DNA of 64,000 bases from Antedon mediterranea (Eukaryota > Echinodermata > Crinoidea > Comatulida > Antedonidae): contig NC_092678.1 in assembly GCF_964355755.1 (NCBI RefSeq), positions 24,594,365 through 24,658,364 of the forward strand, written 5' to 3'. Shown here piece by piece: positions 13,369 through 23,040 of the stretch (positions are counted from its first letter, which is position 1; each line of letters opens with the position of its first letter). Both the position numbers and the translations under genes were made by a program. Under the pieces are notes generated by a model. The model had not been told where the DNA came from. It saw only the letters and a list, made by a program, of their open reading frames with translations, and did not search any database.

Positions 13369-13875
13369 TTTTAAACTGTCATTAAATGTATTTTACAGAT
13401 CTATGCAACAAACAAATGAACGTTTAGTATACGATAGACAATCAAATTGCACCAGTGCACTAGTGCGTTGATAGTCGATTTGTAGGCCTACAGACATAGT
13501 ACACACAACAAGCACATAAGATTATGCATATTATTCCTCTGGTTACAATTGCGATCAATATAACTGTTTCTGTTCTATTGTAGTATTGACACGGAAGTAA
13601 TTATAAATGTAGCCTTATGCTTGTATAATGTGATGCATAATTATATAAATGCAGGCCCAGATATGGAGTAGTAATCAGTAGGGATTATATCAACGGTTGT
13701 TGTAGGCCTACATTATCTAAACCCACGCAAGCTCACACCGTGCATTACCTAATAAACGCTCAATATTTGTGCTATTATCACATCCATTTTGAATGAATAC
13801 TAAAGGCGACTTAAACCATGGAAGAATGACCTAAATAATTCATCCATGGTTCAATCGTATTTTAGGCAATATTCA

Positions 13876-13982
13876 GTGACGTCACTACGAAAATACACAA
13901 TATCGACGCGCGCGTTCAAATCCTCTTACCATTTTTATCACAGTTTGAACGCGCGTGTCACTGTATATTTTCACGGTGTCAC
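13876..13982. mobile_element. Foldback element with about 40-bp terminal inverted repeats
   Basis: The left arm, starting GTGACGTCACTACGAAAATA and ending GCGCGCGTTCAAA, pairs imperfectly with the right arm, TTTGAACGCGCGTGTCACTG through CACGGTGTCAC. The spacer is about 25 nt. A related diverged element with GCGCGCGCACATAAC and GTTTTGAACGCGC lies at about 14340-14420. Confidence 0.65.
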
Positions 13983-14985
13983 AATACAAATTATCTTAGT
14001 GTCTATGGCATAGACCTGTATATACATTTACCATTCAAGGTATTGTAGGCCTGTTAGGTGCGTGCAACAGCTTCGGATTGGAGTCGACATCCAATATCAG
14101 CCAATAAATTAAAAAAAACCTCTTAAGTTAGCATAATATTATTTAATAACACATACATATTATGTTTACTCAACTGCACCAAAAATGTTGTAAAAAATAT
14201 ATAAATTATTATAATAAATACATCTCTTTCCTACCATTAACAATAATGGCTCTTGCTACTAAGCATATATCATTGGAAAATTCCTTTTTATCCTGTTTAA
14301 TTTAATAATTAATATAAAAAATGTGTCATTTATCCTACACCAGTGACACCACAAAGCGCGCGCACATAACCGTACCATTATCATCACGTTTTGAACGCGC
14401 TCTCATAACATTTTATGCCGTTTCGTTGAATTTTAATTTGGCAGACATGATCGCTAATTTATTACATGCGCCACAGAACAATGATGAAAGTAAAACCGTA
14501 TTGCTCATGCCATTATAAATATGATGGTACAGCTTGCTAACGTTTGCCATAATAGTCTTGCTTTATTAGGCCTACATTAAACAATACAATTCTGACCATC
14601 AAAAGGTAGCTAACATTATTATAAAGTAATACTGTTTGTTAGACTTACGACATCCCGCATGTCACAATCATTTTCATTTTGGGATTTTTTCAATAATAAA
14701 ATCATGTGTAATTAGGGCGTTTAACAATTGTGATATTTGTTTAAATAAATATCTAAGTATTTGTGATGGCCTGTTTATGGATGTTTACACCCGAACAAGT
14801 CCTGTTTCCAGTTGAACACATGATTTATTCCAGTTCAGCAGCAATCGTATTTTGTTTGTCTGCTGTATAGTAGGATATGATACTTTCATATTATCTATTT
14901 GGACGTTCTTCGTGTATTATTCATTCTGTATAACAGTATATTAGCATGGTTAAACCGTAATTAATATAAAGAAAAGATGAGGACC

Positions 14986-15134
14986 TTAAGCTCTGTCTAC
15001 ACTATCAAACTATAGTTTGACCAAAAAGTGCGATGTGCCCGAATATGGTAGTGATATGCTCAAATATATTAGTAATATGTCCATATTTGTGCACATCATT
15101 TGTAAGTAAGTTTTATAGTGTAGACAGAGTTTAA
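14986..15134. mobile_element. Palindromic MITE, full-length copy
   Basis: The left terminus TTAAGCTCTGTCTACACTAT and right terminus ATAGTGTAGACAGAGTTTAA form an inverted repeat of about 20 bp. The interior carries GTGCGATGTGCCC and TGTGCACATCA, also inverted, so the element is essentially one large palindrome of about 149 bp. At least five other copies or pieces lie in this window (1551, 10595, 13110, 25811, 38692). No open frame; mobilisation in trans by a DNA transposase is inferred. Confidence 0.8.
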
Positions 15135-15692
15135 GGAATGAAGGGTCAATTATCAAGTATATAGAAGGAAATGTTTAGATTTCGAACTATATAAGACCGT
15201 ATGCATCCAGTACAATGTTAGTAACTATATAAGACCGTATGCATCCAGTACAATGTTAGTTTCAATTGTGTACTGCGGTGTTGCGTTTGTCAGGAGAAAT
15301 AAATTATTCTAAAGAAATTAAGCGTGTAAAGTGTATACAATACCGACGTATGTTCTAAAATTGAACTTAATATGACCTTTGTTGAATTATCACATTTCTT
15401 CCTAGTAACAAAGAGCCTTTCTTACAATCAGGTGCACTAGTATTTCCATGAATTATTTTCATCAACATCATTCTTTAAAAATGACGTCAATTTTTTAATT
15501 TAGTGACATTAAATAAATTTTTTTAATAAAAACAATTACAGACTCTATGAGACATTGGAGGAATGCAATAAACATGTATTATCCAACTACAATATGACTC
15601 AGACTAGCTAGCTACCTTTGACTCAAAGAATATATTTTTATTAGAGCTTTAATGCAGGAATAATCATATGTATCGCTACACGTATAGTCATT

Positions 15693-16052
15693 GAGGTATA
15701 GATTTATGATTTAAAGTTTAACCATTGGGGTATACCTCTATGGTTTAAAGTGTAACCATTGTGATATACCTCCATGGTATAAAGTGTAACCATTGAGGTA
15801 TACCTCTATGGATTAATGTGTAACCCTTGTGATATACCTCCATGGTATAAAGTGTAACCATTGAGGTATACCTCTATGGATTAATGTGTAACCCTTGTGA
15901 TATACCTCCATGGTATAAAGTGTAACCATTGTGATATACCTCCATGGTATAAAGTGTAACCATTGAGGTATACCTCTATGGATTAATGTGTAACCCTTGT
16001 GATATACCTCCATGGTATAAAGTGTAACCATTGAGGTATATACCTCCAATGG
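15693..16052. repeat. 34-bp minisatellite with 68-bp dimer structure
   Basis: About ten copies of a unit built around GATATACCTCCATGGTATAAAG and GAGGTATACCTCTATGG alternate with GTGTAACC. Two subtypes alternate, giving a 68-bp higher-order period. The unit contains the short palindrome GAGGTATACCTC. Confidence 0.85.
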
Positions 16053-16848
16053 TGTAAGATACCATCGGGAAATTTACGCGATCGTACAATACCATACCAA
16101 ATATCATTTCATCAACATATTAACGCGCGCGTTTTCTTTGCAGTATTGTACAGTATTACAATGTTAAAAGATAATAGGTTGGTCGAATGAAAAGGATAGG
16201 AAGATATTTCTTTTGTTTGAAGCGTTTCCTGTATTGTCAACGTTTAGGTTTGATTGCCGACACATGATGTATGCACGTTATTTCCTCGTGTGGTATGTTG
16301 ATACAATAACATTGTTATGGACGAATTTATCGACTTCGTCTACAAATACAATTTCGTCAAATTATAATTTATTGCAAGCTATTTATAAATAAATGCAAGA
16401 TTAATAGCGCTTAGCCAATTCCCAAAAAAAAAATACATTTTTCAATTTCTACCTTCGTATTATTTCCATGACAACGCAATAATGATGTCACTGTAAACAC
16501 ATCTTTAAATGACAATAATACGACACGAGAGGAATGATGCGTCTCGTACAAAATAAATTAAAGATTCAAAATTAATACACTGATTTAAAATAGTTGTTAA
16601 ACTTGATAATTTTTGTTTAAATTTATTGGTAGGTTTACAAATTTAATTTGCAGCTATCTATTGGTTGGATGGATACACTGAACAGTTTAAAAATATTCTA
16701 CTTTTGCTATGCAATGTTTTTACGATGGACTATAATTTCTTCACGCACTTATTGCAAAATTGTTATTCAGGAGCTAGACAAAAAAACTCCAGTAGGCCTG
16801 TAATGATTAGTATCTTACTTATTATTCTTTATCATCTTCTTCTTCCCA
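16053..16848. other. Presumed 3' flank of the receptor gene
   Basis: AT-rich DNA downstream (on the minus strand) of the GPCR. No other gene or element recognised; it probably includes the receptor's 3' UTR. Confidence 0.4.
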
Positions 16849-18015
16849 TCATATAGTCTCGCTATTTATTTCCTCTTGATTCTCAGCTTTTTTGCAAATT
16901 ACAAAATCGTTTAAAACTGTTCGAACTTCCTTACTAAATAAGACTGATAATACAGGGACAATGGTAGTTTGTAGACACGTCAACCACGTCGACACGCCAA
17001 TAAAAATCTGCGGTACGTCACCGGTCCGTTTACTGGTTCTACAAAAACAGCACACAATGTATGGAATCCAAAGAACAACATATGTAACGGATATCAGACA
17101 CATTAGCTTGGTTGATGCTTCCTCTTTGTGGAAATTCCTTATCTGACTATTTCCCGGATGTCTTCTTCCCGTTGCCGCAGCCATGGGTGTACCTTGTCCT
17201 TGTCTAATTCCTAGGCTAGCAGATGTTGCTAGAATCTGGCTGGTAGTAGCTGCACCAGGACCGTAAAAGGTCCAATTATTAGATATTGCTGGGACATATT
17301 GCACGGGGGTCATTCGTCTATGTGCGTGCATATAACAGAATATTTTCAGATATGCTACGAGTAAAAACGAAGCTAATGTTGAAAACACGATAACGTAGCC
17401 TATAGCGTCTTTACGCGTGTGGATGCTGTATTTCAGATTACATTGGTGTTCACTCTCCACATATCCGTATAAGTCACTGTTAAACACTGGAGGGAAGGCC
17501 ATAGATACACTTAGTGCCCACATAAACAAAACGCAAAGGAGTCCGGTTAATCCACGTATTTTCCGACGGTGAAATTTATGGAAACGTAAAACCATGTAAC
17601 GTTCTATACTGATGAGTAACAGACTGTATAGAGATCCAAACGTTAAGTAGACGTTAAAGAACGATATAACCTCGCATAAAGAGCTGCTATGAACCCATGT
17701 ACGATCATGTAGTACAGACGAGATGAGGAACGGCAAACAAAGACCAGCTCGAATTGTATCAGCAACGGATAAATTTAACAAAAAGAAAAACGGATGTCTT
17801 TTTAATCGTTTGTCAATCGCTACAAGCAAACAAAGCATACCGTTACCGCATACACTGATTACTATTATTATCACCATAGAAACGATCCAAGAATATCTAC
17901 GAAGCGCGTACCAATCATGATGAGGTTCATCATTAAAAGATATTCCAATATCGTCTGCGCTCAAAGATACACTTGCGGATGTGTTATTATCTGATATATT
18001 TCCTTCTGTAGACAT
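16849..18015 (-). CDS. SREB-family orphan G-protein-coupled receptor (GPR27/GPR85/GPR173-like)
   Basis: An intact intronless frame of 388 residues encodes a seven-transmembrane receptor expected at the plasma membrane. I chose the ATG at 18015 (MSTEGN); the frame runs four codons further upstream but only to a GTG. Sequons lie at N6, N10 and N11. Membrane segments are near residues 43-68, 77-99, 114-136, 153-176, 203-228, 303-325 and 336-360. C114 and C192 can form the usual extracellular disulphide. The family signature is clear: LNLSVADTIRAGLCLPF in TM2, MAFPPVF after TM4, and PVQYVPAISNNWTFYGPGA (237-255) followed by LGIRQ (268-272) in loop 3, as in vertebrate SREB receptors. Oddities: ERY (138-140) stands where vertebrate SREBs have TRY, and TM7 has IVPVLSVLF instead of NPxxY. 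Vertebrate SREBs are orphan and mainly brain-expressed, so the ligand cannot be stated. An intronless coding region fits the family. Confidence 0.9.
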   Translation of the reverse strand: MSTEGNISDNNTSASVSLSADDIGISFNDEPHHDWYALRRYSWIVSMVIIIVISVCGNGMLCLLVAIDKRLKRHPFFFLLNLSVADTIRAGLCLPFLISSVLHDRTWVHSSSLCEVISFFNVYLTFGSLYSLLLISIERYMVLRFHKFHRRKIRGLTGLLCVLFMWALSVSMAFPPVFNSDLYGYVESEHQCNLKYSIHTRKDAIGYVIVFSTLASFLLVAYLKIFCYMHAHRRMTPVQYVPAISNNWTFYGPGAATTSQILATSASLGIRQGQGTPMAAATGRRHPGNSQIRNFHKEEASTKLMCLISVTYVVLWIPYIVCCFCRTSKRTGDVPQIFIGVSTWLTCLQTTIVPVLSVLFSKEVRTVLNDFVICKKAENQEEINSETI

Positions 18016-19744
18016 GTTCAATCTCACTCCAATTAATATTTAATAGAAAATAAATTATTTATTTATAGTTGCACTACGTCGATCTTACGTGTGTATGCTC
18101 TGTGACCGTCTTAGTAAAAATGAGGCAAGGATAGGCTTTGCTGGGATATAATATCCGCCGCACTGGTACACTCCTCTTTTCAGCATTTCCTGTCGGAAAA
18201 TAAACAAAACAATATCATTTGTCACCCGCATTTAATATATTAATGCGGGCTTCCCGATTCCCTTTAGGCCAATTAAATTCTGCTTTCCTTCGTTTCCGCT
18301 GCTATCGTAGGAAAACACACTCACATCTGGCCCCGCATGTTAACACCGATCTCTACAGGGTTTCATGCCTAAATGAATGAACACAAAGGCATTTTCGATG
18401 TCTGAATCTAAACAAAGGGTATATAATATATATTTCTAACCAGCAAGGCCATTGTCATATTCCTCGTAATACGAAATAAATTATCTTATTCTAACAGTTC
18501 AAACAAATTACAGTAAATTTATTTTACATGTGAACACGGTGTTTAAATCGTATACCAGAGGAGAGTATAATTAAATACATCCTCGTTGAAATATAAAGCC
18601 CTGTCCATATAGCTCCGATCGACTCAACCAATCCTAGGCTCCTGTTTTTACACAATCATAATTACATTTAGATACTGTAGTAGAAAATATGCATAGGTAA
18701 TGGGCACTAACGAATCGACCAAAATAAGAACATACTTACGAATAAATGAAGAGTTAAGTCACTACATTGTGCGTGTTTCTTCTATAAGTCTTTGCTCTTC
18801 ACTGTATATTATTATATACATATATACACACATAGAAGTATAACACAACGTCGGAAGTATTCTCAGTCTGTTGCTGAGCGCTCTTTGTCGTTCCAATCCA
18901 AAACATAATGTCAATAAAATTCTTTGTATGACCCGATCGACTGCATCGCGCATGTGCAGTTATGAAGATTAATTTTATAGGCAACAACAGATTTCAGAAG
19001 ATGAATTACTTAATATTCATCTATCAAAGTGGACAATATCCAATCTTCATTTTCATGAATTAAACATAATATTTATATCTGAAATACATCGACATTACAA
19101 ATACGTGGCCTTCACAATGTAATACGTGTGAGTGACGAATTACCCGACAAAAGGCATTGCCACGCACGCGTGCGCGTATACTAGGTATAACCTTTGTACG
19201 CCGCTCGTTGCGTATGTATTTTATTCCTAATTATATCAGTGAGGTAAATTAAGTGAATAGACCTACTGTTCAAATATTTTATAATCTGTCAGGCTATGAC
19301 CCGGGCTATGTTAACTTGGTTTTATAGTTTTGGTAATAACATCTTTTGTTGTTTTATCCATGTAGAGTCGGACGTACCAATATAGGCCTAATAAATTTGT
19401 TATATTATTTCCGATAAATAAATAATTGGTAGAGGTAGTTACATTACTACCAAAATTGCCATAATGCATTTTCTCAGGCCTAGCAACAATATTAATACAT
19501 TAATGACTGTAGATAATTATGTAAAATTATGTTTATTGTTTTGTATGTATTAGTAGCTGTACACGTCGTGTACGTGGCTTTTCAAGGCTAACATCATTAC
19601 CTGTTTTATCAAATCTTCCCTTTGTGTTTCACAATGCATGTACCACCACATTCAGCAATCGAGGGTAAACAATGGACCTGCTGTATTCCCTATAGACAAA
19701 CACTGCCAAGACCTAGAGATTCGTTAAATATAACACTTTATCGT
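18016..19744. other. Upstream region of the receptor gene
   Basis: Non-coding. Expected to contain the receptor's promoter and any 5' UTR exons, but no convincing core promoter element can be singled out. No repeat family recognised. Confidence 0.4.
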
Positions 19745-20600
19745 AAGTAGGCCTACTGCATTTTGCGTTAGAACTTAATTGTAGAAGGCCTGCCATCATG
19801 GTTATACGTGTTAACCAATGGCACGATAATGATTCAACCAATATACCGAGTTGTTTTTAAAATTATTTTATCACCATGACCACAAAACAGGCTGTTATTT
19901 ATTATGTTTATTTATATTATTGGTTTTTATTTATTTATTTATTTGTTGACCATACACCTTTGAATCAGTGGCACTCACAGTATGCGACGCGGTCCAACAA
20001 ACATAATACAACATATTGAAACATAAAAAGATGCATGAATAACTAAACTGAAACTAAGCTAAAACAAAAACGTTTTGTTTATTGTTTTGAGACGAATACA
20101 TGAAATGAAATGAAAAAAATGCTATGGTTATAAGAAGTTGATTCTTCTTACATAATTCCGAAATGACGGTTATACAAAGGTAATTCGATTCGGAACAAAA
20201 AAAATAAAATAATGGAGGTATAAATTATCTTCTGGGCATCATTTACGATTTTATTTTTTAAACTCCGGTGTTGCTAGGTTGATGTGAATGGGGTCTCTTC
20301 GGAATTTCTCGACGTTGTTTCTCGAGACCCTCCGGAGATCACTGTAAAGTTTGATGTCAAAGGAGGGGGTAGTACAAAACAACCATACTTACTTTATTAG
20401 AGGAAAGGCCCACTGATTTTTGCGTTAAAACGTTTATTATTTACGTAAGGTCAGGATAATGATTTAAAAATATTAATTACCGAGTTGCGTTTTGTTTTTA
20501 ATTATTCTATCAGCATGTCGTCGACAAAATGTTCGCGACGGTTATACAAAGGTAATTCTGAAAAGAAAATAAATAATGGAAGTATATTAAGCCTCTCCGT
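19745..20600. repeat. Diverged direct duplication of a mixed repeat block
   Basis: Sequence at about 19745-19900 (CTGCATTTTGCGTTA, ATAATGATT, TACCGAGTTG, TTATCACCATG) and about 20155-20215 (GACGGTTATACAAAGGTAATTC) recurs in the same order at about 20405-20590. Between the copies, about 20242-20345 holds a piece of the 544-bp MITE found at 24032 (GTTGCTAGGTTG, TTTCTCGACGTT). Confidence 0.6.
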
Positions 20601-20617
20601 GATTAAATGTAGTTAGT

Positions 20618-20696
20618 TAGGCCTACCAGGGAAGAGTCCCTGGTAGGCCTTGAAGTAAGTAGGCCTACCAGGGAAGAGTCCCTGGGCCTACTTACT
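20618..20696. repeat. Compound hairpin built on TAGGCCTACCAGGGA
   Basis: TAGGCCTACCAGGGAAGAGTCCCTGGTAGGCC is self-complementary around AGAG and is followed 40 bp later by a second, near-identical hairpin (GTAGGCCTACCAGGGAAGAG and TCCCTGGGCCTAC). The pair can fold as two stem-loops or as one long cruciform. Confidence 0.8.
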
Positions 20697-22445
20697 TTCG
20701 AGGAAAGTAAACGTGCGGGTGATATTTATATTCATTTTTAAAAAGTTTTAAAACATCAAGTCTATAAATAGAAATATAACTGAAAGGAAGATTGCCTTTA
20801 AGAGAGGGCGCTATATCAACATCTTGTAAAATATAAGAATGTTTTGTAGATTTTTTACTTGATTTAGTTGATGTTGAGACTTATAAAGCCGAAGCTTGTG
20901 TGTCCCTCGACGTGTTTCTATATATAAAATTCTAATTTGTTTCGGGCATTCATGTATACATATACATGGCAATTAATATACTTTTGTGTGACAAATATTA
21001 ATGGTGCATATTATATATATGTATACTTTATTTAAATCAATTACTGTATATTGATATATTGGAAAAAGCACAAAACCAAAAGAAATATATAAGGTGATAA
21101 GTACATTTTTATTGAATTTTCAAAGTGTAAAAATGCGTAAAAAACATTTAAAATTAAATGAACATATCGTAAAAGATATCAATAAATTTTAGAAAGAATT
21201 TAATTTGCTTTATTTAAATTATATAATAGTAACAAATATAATCCCACCGTACCTAATTTAGGCCCAGTCAGATGGGCTCAATCAATAACCTCATGTACTA
21301 TCATATCTTTGTTAACTGATTTTATCATAAAACTATTAGACATTCTGAATTTTCGAACTTACAACATAAAATATTTGATTATAATAATATATACAGCACT
21401 TTAATTTCTCAAATACACTATTCTGTGTACAATCATTTTTCAAAATCAACGAAAAAGCCTTTTTGGAAACATTTCAGGATTAATGACTATAATGTTAACA
21501 ATTATATATTGAATGAATATACTTTTACTTAAGTACGTAAGTTTTATCGATAACAAAATCTGTATCTGTTGTTTACATGGCATTTGTGAAAAATAAATTT
21601 GGAACGATGAGGAGAATGTTATAAATGTGATGTGCACACAGAGGACCTGGAAGAATTAAAAGTAAAAACAATAACATGTTATCATTTTAAAAAAACATGA
21701 CGTGTTGATATCATTTGATAGATACATACTTTGGCAATTTACAAATAACATTTAATTATAAAAATATCTGTAATGTATTTAATTTTTATCAGTAACATTA
21801 ACAAAATTGACGGGCTACATTTATGGTTTTTATTTGATCAAAAGTTCTTGTGGAGTTTTTATCCAGGAGTTTATTTCTTCTTCTTCTTCTTCTCTTCTTT
21901 TTTCTTTCTTCAGCCTTCTTAACAATTTATTTATCTATATCTGCAGTAGTAACAAGACATGACGCCATTCATTGTTAGTCCCGTCTAAGTTCTGTCTAAA
22001 AAACCTTCAAAATGTTTATTTCCTTCTTGACAACAAATGCTCTTTTTTATTTTAACTGATTCCATCGCTCTGTCCCAATTACTTACTTAGAGGTAGGCCA
22101 TAAATAACTTATTCTGTTTGATTTTTAATCACATCATAGAGTAACGATCACATCCTATCAGCCCTATTATACATATACAGTATTTAAAGGCCTTATTAGC
22201 AGCGGTGCTTTGTTTTTAAAATAGTTTCTTCTTGGTGTTGATTGTTTTCCCTATATAGATAGGCCTACGACGATTTGTAAAGTTAAACACACTAAATCAT
22301 TAATCTTAAAAAGGAATGTGGCTAAGACCTCTAAGCCACTAAGAAAACTACTGGCTGGTCTCTCCAGTCACATGCCTTTGAGTAAACATACCGCCTGATC
22401 AACAGTCAAAGTTCGAACAATAATTGACCTATGTAGGCCTAGCTC
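20697..22445. other. Non-coding stretch with a pyrimidine microsatellite
   Basis: Very AT-rich. A (TTC)n/CT-rich tract lies at about 21871-21912. The part adjoining 22446 is probably the 3' UTR of the small minus-strand gene. Nothing else recognised. Confidence 0.4.
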
Positions 22446-22619
22446 CTACGATTGTCCGGCTCTCTTCCTTGCGTAACAGCCTAGACATGCACATATTCCT
22501 AGAATTCCAAATATAAGGCCAAATATCAGTGCAATAGCATCTCCCGCATCAAATGCCGATACTACAGGCAAACAAGTTGCTATTAAAATAGCTATAATTT
22601 GTACAAATAGGGAAGACAT
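22446..22619 (-). CDS. Small predicted membrane protein, 57 aa, family unknown
   Basis: The frame starting at the ATG at 22619 encodes MSSLFVQIIAILIATCLPVV..., an apparent signal peptide or first hydrophobic helix (about residues 4-23), then an acidic DAGD, a Gly/Ile-rich membrane segment (about 28-47) and a short Cys/Arg tail (CACLGCYARKRAGQS). The frame is open upstream to 22757 with in-frame ATGs, but that extension looks like 5' UTR: low-complexity, no signal peptide, no recognised domain. The gene would start about 410 bp from eIF4E3 in a divergent arrangement. I do not recognise the family. Small single-exon frames can be spurious; in favour are the clean amphipathic layout and the position at a likely bidirectional promoter. 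Confidence 0.45.
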   Translation of the reverse strand: MSSLFVQIIAILIATCLPVVSAFDAGDAIALIFGLIFGILGICACLGCYARKRAGQS

Positions 22620-23040
22620 TTTAAAACCCTGTTTTCCAACAGACTTTACGTTAACAGCAGCAACGATCTTTTTTGGACCCGGAAGTATAACAAATATCAT
22701 GTGAGTGAACCACACGTGACTGACCTTTGTGGACTCGACCATTTTTTGGTTTATCATGATGTAAATAAAAAAAGTATAAAATAGTAAAGATTACAAAAGC
22801 AAAAACATACAGAGGGTTAGGCCCAGATTTCTTTCTATTTACAATGATAGATAATAATTGATTGCGATTGATTGTAAAATATACGTGGTATTTTATTCAA
22901 TAAAATATCCATTAGGATTCATGGAAGGCCTAGTAGAAATGGAATGGCCTACGTGTATGATAATTGATGACGTGTATTGTTTTTATCACGTGACCAATGA
23001 ACTTGATCGTTGCTGTTTTGACACCGAAAAAATGGCGGAG
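22620..23040. promoter_or_regulatory. Probable bidirectional promoter between the small membrane protein gene and eIF4E3
   Basis: The interval contains CCCGGAAGT (about 22678-22686, ETS-like), the palindromic E-box TCACGTGA at 22986-22993, a CCAAT pentamer directly after it (22994-22998), and AAAAATGGCGG overlapping the eIF4E3 start codon, which resembles a YY1 site. These motifs are typical of housekeeping-gene promoters. Function is inferred from motif clustering and divergent gene layout only. Confidence 0.45.

Noticed and set aside
15813-16049. 78-codon minus-strand frame
   Set aside because: Lies entirely in the 34-bp minisatellite.
18016-18027. Four-codon N-terminal extension of the receptor
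   Set aside because: The extension begins at GTG; the first ATG (18015) is the natural start.
22620-22757. In-frame N-terminal extension of the small membrane protein to 103 aa
   Set aside because: The extension lacks a signal peptide or domain and would bury the hydrophobic start; more likely 5' UTR.
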